Under the pieces are notes generated by a model that had not been told where the DNA came from, searched no databases, and was given only the letters and a program-made list of their open reading frames with translations. Positions 58,174-64,000 of a stretch of 64,000 bases of DNA are shown here, in pieces (position 1 is the first letter of the stretch; each line of letters opens with the position of its first letter). Position numbers and translations under genes: made by a program. The DNA lies in NCBI RefSeq assembly GCF_003019675.1, contig NZ_CP028105.1:1876282-1940281 (forward strand). Reading direction: 5' to 3'. The stretch is from Fusobacterium ulcerans (lineage in GTDB: Bacteria > Fusobacteriota > Fusobacteriia > Fusobacteriales > Fusobacteriaceae).

Positions 58174-58719
58174 ATGATATATAGTGTTTCATTAGTATTT
58201 ATACTAATAATATTTTTATTTATAGGGATGGCATTTGGATTTAACAGAGCAGTAGCTCTTATTCCAGTTTTGTTTATCCTCTTCTTAATTGTTGCGTTTT
58301 TTGGATGGTTTGCAGTAAACTTTTTTTGGCTGATACTTCTTGTAATGCTGATAAATTATATTAAAAATCAAAATCAGCCTAAAGGCACTAAAAAAAGAAC
58401 GTATTACTATAAGTTTGAAAGAACAGAGGATTTTGATGATTTTTTTCGTCAGGCTGGTCAACAAAATGGAGGGTATTCTTATGGGGGAAATTCTGGAAAT
58501 CCCTTTGGATATGCTGAAGATAAAACAAAATATTATAAAATTTTAGGTGTTAACTCTAATTCAACAAAAGAGGAGATAAAAAAAGCTTATAGAGATCTTG
58601 TAAAACAGCATCATCCTGATAGGTTTACCAATGCAAGCGAGGCAGATAAGAAATACCATGAAAATAGAATAAAAGAGATAAATGAGGCTTACGATAAATT
58701 GTCAAAAGATTTTTCTTAG
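58174..58719 (+). CDS. Membrane-anchored J-domain protein
   Basis: A 181-residue protein. Residues 1-63 form two to three membrane spans. A linker with FDDFFRQAGQQNGGYSYGGNSGNPFG, rich in Gly and Asn, follows. Residues 118-181 are a J domain: KYYKILGVNSNSTKEEIKKAYRDLVKQHHPDRF with HPD at 147-149. J domains stimulate the ATPase of DnaK, so this protein probably recruits DnaK to the membrane. There is no zinc finger or C-terminal client-binding domain, so it is not DnaJ itself. Start is ATG after AAAGGAG. Confidence 0.87.
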   Translation: MIYSVSLVFILIIFLFIGMAFGFNRAVALIPVLFILFLIVAFFGWFAVNFFWLILLVMLINYIKNQNQPKGTKKRTYYYKFERTEDFDDFFRQAGQQNGGYSYGGNSGNPFGYAEDKTKYYKILGVNSNSTKEEIKKAYRDLVKQHHPDRFTNASEADKKYHENRIKEINEAYDKLSKDFS

Positions 58720-58809
58720 CTTGAAATGATTTATAAGCTATGCTATAATTATATGGGTTTAAGTTTAGTAAAAAATTTAACTTATTCTTAACAGACAAAG
58801 GAGAAAAAA

Positions 58810-60159
58810 ATGAAACTGAAAACATTGATTCTTGCTGCTGGAAAAGGTACTAGAATGAAGTCAGAACTTCCTAAAGTTATTCATGAGGTAAATGGAATTC
58901 CAATGATTTCTAAAATAATCAAAGTTTTAGAGGTTTTAAAACCTGAAGAAAACATACTTATTTTAGGACATAAAAAAGAAGAAGTTTTGAAAGTGGTAGG
59001 AGAAGATGCAGATTATGTAGTGCAAACTGAGCAACTTGGAACAGGACATGCAGTGCTGCAAGCAAAAGATAAATTAAAAGACTATGATGGAGATGTAATG
59101 GTACTGTGCGGAGATACTCCTCTGTTAAGAGAAGAAACTTTGGAAGAACTTTATAAATTCCATAGAGATACAGATTCAGTGACGACAATACTTACTTCTA
59201 TCTATGATAATCCATTTGGTTATGGAAGAATAGTGAAAAAAAATGGATTAGTTAAAGCAATAGTTGAAGAAAAAGAGGCAGATGCTGAAATTAAGAAAAT
59301 AAAAGAAGTAAATGCTGGAGTTTACTGTTTCAAAGGAAGAGAACTTTTTGATGCTCTTTCAAAAATAACTAATAACAATGAAAAAGGGGAATATTACCTC
59401 ACTGATGTAATAGGTATACAAGTAGGAGAAGGGAAAAAAGTACAAAGTTTTGTGTTGAATGACAATATAGAAATATTGGGAGTAAACTCAAAAGTAGAAC
59501 TTGCTCAGGCTTCAAAAGTATTGAGAGATAGAAAAAATATAGATCTTATGGAAAAAGGGGCTATCCTTATAGATCCATCAGCTGTATATGCAGAAGAAGA
59601 TGTAGTGGTAGGACGAGATACTGTTATTTATCCTGGAGCAATACTGCAAGGTAAAACAGTAATTGGTGAAAATTGTCAAATTTTAGGAACTACTAGAATA
59701 ATAGATAGTACTTTAGGAAATGATATCAAAGTGGAAAGTTCTGTAATAGAGGAAAGTATACTGGAAGACGGAGTAACTATGGGACCTTTTGCACATTTGA
59801 GACCAAAAAGCCATTTAAAAGAAAAAGTACATGTGGGAAACTTTGTAGAAGTGAAAAAATCTACTCTGGAAAAAGGAGTAAAAGCTGGACATCTAACTTA
59901 TTTGGGAGATGCTCAGATTGGTGAGGACACAAATATTGGTGCTGGAACTATAACTTGTAATTATGATGGAAAAAACAAGTTTAAAACTGTTATAGGAAAG
60001 AATTCTTTTATTGGAAGTGATTCTATGCTGGTAGCTCCAGTAATCATTGGAGAAAATGCTCTGGTAGGAGCAGGATCAGTAATAACTAAGGATGTTCCTG
60101 ATAACTCATTGGCTGTATCGAGAAGTAAACAAATTATTAAAAATGATTGGAGGAAATAA
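58810..60159 (+). CDS. glmU: Bifunctional UDP-GlcNAc pyrophosphorylase / glucosamine-1-phosphate acetyltransferase
   Basis: A 449-residue enzyme making UDP-GlcNAc for peptidoglycan and lipooligosaccharide. The N-terminal uridylyltransferase has [22 protein letters not shown] and [11 protein letters not shown]. The C-terminal left-handed beta-helix has [61 protein letters not shown] and [10 protein letters not shown], including the acetyltransferase site. ATG follows AAAGGAG. prs is 3 bases downstream, a pairing conserved in Firmicutes. Confidence 0.97.
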   Translation: MKLKTLILAAGKGTRMKSELPKVIHEVNGIPMISKIIKVLEVLKPEENILILGHKKEEVLKVVGEDADYVVQTEQLGTGHAVLQAKDKLKDYDGDVMVLCGDTPLLREETLEELYKFHRDTDSVTTILTSIYDNPFGYGRIVKKNGLVKAIVEEKEADAEIKKIKEVNAGVYCFKGRELFDALSKITNNNEKGEYYLTDVIGIQVGEGKKVQSFVLNDNIEILGVNSKVELAQASKVLRDRKNIDLMEKGAILIDPSAVYAEEDVVVGRDTVIYPGAILQGKTVIGENCQILGTTRIIDSTLGNDIKVESSVIEESILEDGVTMGPFAHLRPKSHLKEKVHVGNFVEVKKSTLEKGVKAGHLTYLGDAQIGEDTNIGAGTITCNYDGKNKFKTVIGKNSFIGSDSMLVAPVIIGENALVGAGSVITKDVPDNSLAVSRSKQIIKNDWRK

Positions 60160-60162
60160 AAA

Positions 60163-61140
60163 ATGGTTAAATCTGAAAATGTTAAGATTTTTGCTGGGAC
60201 ATCAAATGTGGCTTTGGCTACAAAAATCGCTGAGAGGTATGGACTGCCACTAGGAGAAGCAGAAGTAGTTAGATTTAAAGATGGAGAGGTTTTTGTTAAA
60301 ATTGATGAAACAGTTAGAGGTAGAGATGTGTTTGTTGTACAATCAACTTCAGAACCTGTTAACGAAAATTTAATGGAACTTTTAATTTTCATCGACGCAT
60401 TGAAAAGAGCATCTGCAAAAAGTATCACTGTCATCATTCCTTACTATGGATATGCAAGACAAGATAGAAAATCTAGTCCTAGAGAACCAATTACTTCTAA
60501 ATTAGTAGCAAATTTATTAACAAAATCAGGGGCTAACAGAATTGTTGCCATGGACCTACATGCTGATCAAATACAAGGATTTTTTGACATCCCAGTTGAT
60601 CATATGCAAGCTTTACCATTAATGGTAAAATATTTCATGAAGAAAGGGCTTTATGGAGATGATGTAGTAGTAGTTTCTCCAGATATTGGTGGAGTAAAAA
60701 GAGCTAGAAAATTAGCTGAATGGCTAGATTGTAAAATAGCTATCATCGATAAAAGAAGACCTAAACCAAATATGTCAGAGGTTATGAATCTAATAGGAGA
60801 AGTTCAAGGAAAAACTGCTATATTCATAGATGACATGATTGATACAGCTGGAACTATTACAAATGGTGCTGCTGCTATAATTGCAAGAGGAGCAAAGGAA
60901 GCTTATGCTTGTTGTACACATGCAGTATTCTCTGATCCTGCTATTGAAAGATTAGCAGAATCTCCTTTAAAAGAAGTTATAGTAACTGACTCTATTGCTT
61001 TACCAGAAAGAAAGAAATTAGATAAAATAACTGTTCTTTCAGTTGATGAAATCTTCTCAGAAGCTATTAACAGAATTGTAAATAATCAATCAGTTTCTGA
61101 ATTGTTTGAAAAAGCTGAAACAAAAAGAAATGTTAAATAA
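60163..61140 (+). CDS. prs: Ribose-phosphate pyrophosphokinase
   Basis: A 325-residue enzyme that makes PRPP for nucleotide, His, Trp and NAD synthesis. Motifs are [51 protein letters not shown], the metal/ribose-binding [17 protein letters not shown] and the PRPP-binding loop [13 protein letters not shown]. It starts just after glmU at an ATG preceded by GGAGG. Its end is followed by a clear terminator. Confidence 0.97.
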   Translation: MVKSENVKIFAGTSNVALATKIAERYGLPLGEAEVVRFKDGEVFVKIDETVRGRDVFVVQSTSEPVNENLMELLIFIDALKRASAKSITVIIPYYGYARQDRKSSPREPITSKLVANLLTKSGANRIVAMDLHADQIQGFFDIPVDHMQALPLMVKYFMKKGLYGDDVVVVSPDIGGVKRARKLAEWLDCKIAIIDKRRPKPNMSEVMNLIGEVQGKTAIFIDDMIDTAGTITNGAAAIIARGAKEAYACCTHAVFSDPAIERLAESPLKEVIVTDSIALPERKKLDKITVLSVDEIFSEAINRIVNNQSVSELFEKAETKRNVK

Positions 61141-61176
61141 TTCACTCACAAAGGTAAAAAAATAATTTTTTCTGAT

Positions 61177-61207
61177 AAAAGCTAGTAGTTTTACTAGCTT
61201 TTTATTT
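61177..61207 (+). terminator. Terminator of glmU-prs
   Basis: AAAAGCTAGTA-GTTT-TACTAGCTTTT, an 11-bp perfect stem, followed by a T-rich stretch. Confidence 0.92.
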
Positions 61208-61265
61208 GTATATATGATAAAATTATGGATATTTTAATAATGATATGTTAGGTTAGGTGTATAGA

Positions 61266-61916
61266 ATGAACAAAGTAAAATATACTTCTTTAAATGCCGA
61301 CTATGATGAGATAGGAAGACTATTAAAAGATGGAAATTTAATAATTTATCCTACAGATACAGTGTATGGTGTGGGAGGAATAATAGAATCTGATGAAGCT
61401 ATAACTAAAGTATATAAAGCTAAAGAAAGAAGTTTTAAATCACCTCTTATTGTTTTAGTAAGTGATGTATCTAAAATAGAAGAAATAGCATATATTGAAG
61501 AAAAAAATAGAGAAAAAATAGAAAAACTGATAAAAAAATTCTGGCCTGGAGGACTTACTATTATACTGAATAAAAAAGAGAATGTTCCAGATATAATGGT
61601 ATCAGGTGGAAAAACAGTAGGAGTCAGAATGCCTGATCTTGATACTGCTTTAAAGATAATTGAAGCAGCTGGAGGATTACTTCCTACTACAAGTGCGAAC
61701 ATATCTGGTGAGGCCACACCAAAAAGCTATGAGGAACTTTCAGAGGCTTTTAAAGAGAGAGTGGAGATATTAGTTGATGGAGGAAAATGCCCAATAGGAA
61801 ATGCCTCAACTATAATAGATATGAGTGACAAACCAAAGATACTTAGAACAGGAGCCATATCTATTGAAGAGATAGAAAAAATTATTGGAAAATTAAATGG
61901 GGAGGAAATAAATTAA
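61266..61916 (+). CDS. tsaC: Threonylcarbamoyl-AMP synthase (TsaC/Sua5/YwlC family)
   Basis: A 216-residue enzyme for the first step of t6A modification at tRNA position 37 (threonine, bicarbonate and ATP to threonylcarbamoyl-AMP). YrdC-fold motifs are IIYPTDTVYGVGG, YKAKERSFKSPLIVLVSD, WPGGLTIIL, VGVRMPD and LPTTSANISGEATP. The C-terminal Sua5 domain is absent, so it is the short form. I use the ATG at 61266 with TTAGGTG before it; an upstream GTG overlaps that site. The stop shares a base with the next ATG. Confidence 0.93.
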   Translation: MNKVKYTSLNADYDEIGRLLKDGNLIIYPTDTVYGVGGIIESDEAITKVYKAKERSFKSPLIVLVSDVSKIEEIAYIEEKNREKIEKLIKKFWPGGLTIILNKKENVPDIMVSGGKTVGVRMPDLDTALKIIEAAGGLLPTTSANISGEATPKSYEELSEAFKERVEILVDGGKCPIGNASTIIDMSDKPKILRTGAISIEEIEKIIGKLNGEEIN

Positions 61917-62353
61917 TGAAAACACAAAGAGTAAATCCAAATGCAATGAATCCTATGCAGATGAATAATATGTCATCTATGATGGGAATGATGAACAGCA
62001 TTCAAAAAATAGGTAAGGGAAAAAGAAAATATTCTATTATGCTGGACAAAAATAATAAAAAATTCTTAGCTAAATTTATAGATGAAGTAAAAAAACAATT
62101 TGCTTCTTCACCTCTAGGAACACAAGGACAAGGGGTTAGTGATTTTTTTGATTATGTTAAAAAAATGTGTGAAGATAAAAATCAAATGGAACTTAAAGTT
62201 AGCTTTGAAGAGTATGAGTTTCTTAAAAAGATGGTAATTGATTCTGTAAAAGGAATGGAAGCTATGGAATTTAAATGGTACCAACTTATCAAAAAAGGTA
62301 TGATAAAAATGATGGTAAAACAATACAGAGAACTTCTGACAAAATTAAAATAA
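61916..62353 (+). CDS. Protein of unknown function with Met-rich N-terminus
   Basis: A 145-residue soluble protein. The first about 30 residues are strikingly rich in Met and Asn (MNPMQMNNMSSMMGMMNS). The rest is a charged helical domain, FLAKFIDEVKKQF, VSDFFDYVKKMCEDKNQMELKVSFEEYEFLKKMV and FKWYQLIKKGMIKMMVKQYREL. No family is recognised. It starts on the base overlapping the tsaC stop and precedes murI by 25 bases, so it is part of the same transcript. The Met-rich part might bind copper or a hydrophobic partner, but that is a guess. Confidence 0.65.
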   Translation: MKTQRVNPNAMNPMQMNNMSSMMGMMNSIQKIGKGKRKYSIMLDKNNKKFLAKFIDEVKKQFASSPLGTQGQGVSDFFDYVKKMCEDKNQMELKVSFEEYEFLKKMVIDSVKGMEAMEFKWYQLIKKGMIKMMVKQYRELLTKLK

Positions 62354-62378
62354 AGTTTGCCTTTATGAAGGGGGAGTA

Positions 62379-63170
62379 ATGAAGAAAGATTACAGTATTG
62401 GAGTATTTGACTCTGGAGTTGGAGGCACAACTGTACTAAAGATAATGGCAGAAATATTACCCCATGAAAATATGATATATTATGCTGACAGTGGAAACGC
62501 TCCATATGGGAAAAAAACTGTAGAAGAACTGCAAAGTCTATGCTTTAATATAATGGATTTTTTTCTGAAAAATAGATGCAAAGCTGTTGTTATAGCATGC
62601 AATACTGCTACAGCTGCCGCTTTAACTGCAATAAAAGAAAGATATGATATACCTGTGATAGGAGTGATAACTCCAGGATCAAAAGCAGCTGCAAATATAA
62701 GTAAAAATGGACATATAGCTGTACTAGCAACTCCATTTACTGCTAATTCAAATGCTTATGGAGAGGAAATAAAAAAGTTTGCTAAAAAAGCTTCTGTTTA
62801 TCAAGAAGGATGCTCTGAACTATGTACTATGATAGAAGAGGGATGGGAAACTTTTGAAGATAGAGGAGAAATTTTAGATGGACATATATCTCAATTTCCA
62901 GGATCAGCAGATACATTAGTACTGGGATGTACTCACTATCCTATTATAAGAGAGGATATAGAGAAGTATTTTTCTGGAAAGATAGTTGATCCAGCTAGAG
63001 AAACTGTTATTGAACTTATTGAGAGTTTGAGAGATGAAGATATGCTGAATAACTCTAAAGAAAAAGGGAAAATAGAATTCTTTGTTAGTGGAGATAAAGA
63101 ACAATTCAGAAGGACAGCAGAAAAGTTTTTAGGATTTGAAGTAAAAAAACTTTATCAAATAGAAAAATAA
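62379..63170 (+). CDS. murI: Glutamate racemase
   Basis: A 263-residue racemase that makes D-glutamate for peptidoglycan. The two catalytic cysteines are Cys74 in VIACNTATAA and Cys184 in VLGCTHYP. DSGVGGTTVLK and YYADSGNAPYG complete the substrate site. ATG follows AAGGGGGAG. It is the last gene of the plus-strand run and is followed at once by a terminator. Confidence 0.97.
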   Translation: MKKDYSIGVFDSGVGGTTVLKIMAEILPHENMIYYADSGNAPYGKKTVEELQSLCFNIMDFFLKNRCKAVVIACNTATAAALTAIKERYDIPVIGVITPGSKAAANISKNGHIAVLATPFTANSNAYGEEIKKFAKKASVYQEGCSELCTMIEEGWETFEDRGEILDGHISQFPGSADTLVLGCTHYPIIREDIEKYFSGKIVDPARETVIELIESLRDEDMLNNSKEKGKIEFFVSGDKEQFRRTAEKFLGFEVKKLYQIEK

Positions 63171-63172
63171 TT

Positions 63173-63213
63173 AAAAAAAAGAAGTATCCTTTAAAAAGAT
63201 ACTTCTTTTTTTG
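63173..63213. terminator. Bidirectional terminator between murI and the APH-family gene
   Basis: AAAGAAGTATC / GATACTTCTTT with A- and T-runs on either side. The right arm lies within the last codons of the minus-strand gene. Confidence 0.88.
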
Positions 63214-64000
63214 TTATATACCATGACGGAATAATTTTTTCAAATCCATCAAAATGCTTATAAGTTTCATAATATCTATTTTTCATTCCAGTGATTTCAT
63301 TGTCATCAAAATTTTCAGCCCAAGCTATTGAAATTAAAGATGAAAAAGCACAATAAAAAGAAAAATTTTTCCAAAATTTATGAGGGGGGTCATCATTAAA
63401 GTATCCATGAATCTGCCCAATAGAAAATGGAATACTGCTTTCTATACTGAAACTTTGTAGTTTAAAAAACTCTTCATACCTATTACCACAACTATAACGA
63501 TTAAAGTCAATAACACCTATATGTTCATCAGGGGTAAGAATGAGATTTCCAACATGAAAATCACCATGAAGATAAACAGCAGCAGAGGAATTTGCTAAAT
63601 CTATATTATCTCTAACATATTTTAAAACCTTAGAATCATTTTTCACTCTGTTGAAACCTTTTTCAAAATTTTCTAATTTCCAAAGAAGATATTTTTCTTT
63701 ATTTGGAGGGATGTCTTTTTCTTCTACTGGGATAGAATGAATTTTTTTTAATATCTGACCAGCTTCAATTCCTAAAAGATATTGTTTCTTTTCAGATAAA
63801 TGAGGTAGGATTTCATCTAATGTTTTTCCCTCAATCCAATTTAATATCATATATACATAAGAATCTTCAATATCTTTTCCAAAATATAAAGCCTTAGACA
63901 TTTGGAAATCTAAGGCATTTACTATTTTTATAAATTCAAATTCTTTTCTTTTATTTTCATAAAATTTGATATCAGAAGTACGTAGAAGAAGCTTTTTATT
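63191..64000 (-). CDS. Aminoglycoside phosphotransferase (APH) family protein, N-terminus outside window
   Basis: A kinase-fold protein of the APH/choline kinase superfamily. The catalytic loop is YLHGDFHVGNLIL and the metal-binding motif is GVIDFNRYSCGNRYEEF. MILNWIEGKTLDEIL is the typical hinge region. The frame stays open in codons to base 64000 (NKKLLLRTSDIKFYENKRKEFEF), so the true N-terminus with the nucleotide loop lies beyond the right edge. The ATG at 63901 is internal. Members phosphorylate drugs, sugars or small metabolites; sequence does not establish antibiotic resistance. Confidence 0.88.
   Translation of the reverse strand, partial: NKKLLLRTSDIKFYENKRKEFEFIKIVNALDFQMSKALYFGKDIEDSYVYMILNWIEGKTLDEILPHLSEKKQYLLGIEAGQILKKIHSIPVEEKDIPPNKEKYLLWKLENFEKGFNRVKNDSKVLKYVRDNIDLANSSAAVYLHGDFHVGNLILTPDEHIGVIDFNRYSCGNRYEEFFKLQSFSIESSIPFSIGQIHGYFNDDPPHKFWKNFSFYCAFSSLISIAWAENFDDNEITGMKNRYYETYKHFDGFEKIIPSWYITKKEVSF

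Noticed and set aside
63191-64000. Aminoglycoside resistance gene
   Set aside because: Only the general APH fold is visible and the N-terminus is missing; many members phosphorylate metabolites.
1-64000. CRISPR arrays, insertion sequences, prophage, tRNA or rRNA genes
   Set aside because: No regularly spaced direct repeats, transposase or integrase motifs, or tRNA-like cloverleaf were recognised by eye on either strand.

Overview
The window is AT-rich chromosomal DNA from a fusobacterium. The clearest markers are a FomA-family outer-membrane porin (37174-38256, minus) and a FadA-family two-helix adhesin (45433-45798). Many TTG and GTG starts behind strong AAGGAGG-type ribosome sites, and outer-membrane genes next to a Clostridium-like gene set, agree with this. 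The breadth of catabolic and efflux genes suggests one of the larger-genome species (F. varium / ulcerans / mortiferum type). That species call is inference. No rRNA, tRNA, insertion sequence, prophage or CRISPR array was seen.

Layout. 1-8378 is a housekeeping run on the plus strand: fabD (cut by the window edge), acpP, fabF, rnc, an Elp3-like radical SAM gene, rng, coaD, radA and disA, several of them overlapping. 8439-12164 holds a lone iron/cobalamin-type binding protein, two very small genes, and a BASS-type transporter paired with an iron-type alcohol dehydrogenase. 12275-16073 (minus) carries a heterodimeric ABC exporter and a cold-shock gene. 16285-18202 has a MATE exporter behind an apparent transcription attenuator, then an FMN-binding protein.

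18330-24785 is a complete D-galactonate operon: KDPGal aldolase, KDGal kinase, IclR regulator, TRAP transporter PQM and galactonate dehydratase. Two near-identical palindromes flank its promoter. 25524-31456 holds a D-2-hydroxyacid dehydrogenase, a sigma-54 activator, and a sigma-54-promoter-driven module of BKACE enzyme, hydroxyacyl dehydrogenase and AtoE-type permease. This module looks like a route for an unidentified 3-hydroxy/3-keto acid. 31686-33840 is a two-gene unit: a duplicated DUF1538 membrane protein overlapping a tandem-PII-like protein. It is my best candidate for an undescribed system, a membrane carrier gated by its own fused PII-type sensor.

33909-35151 (minus) encodes a glycine-zipper lipoprotein, an unknown protein and a flavoredoxin. 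minCDE follows at 35301-37061. 37174-44941 (minus) holds the porin, an ArnT-like glycosyltransferase, a Cof-type phosphatase and an EmrB-EmrA-outer-membrane-factor efflux operon. After the FadA-like gene and a small AT-hook protein comes a second MATE exporter (minus), also behind a leader terminator. From 47766 to 63170 the plus strand carries pilT, an acetyltransferase, hemZ, a ComEA-like gene, hslO, tatD, rlmA, acpS, a NuoE-like gene, prfB with its programmed frameshift, gltX, TPR and J-domain proteins, glmU, prs, tsaC, an unknown gene and murI. A partial APH-family gene (minus) runs off the right edge.

Family assignments come from reading motifs by eye; no database search was run. Promoter, operator and terminator calls are pattern matches in an AT-rich background and carry lower confidence.
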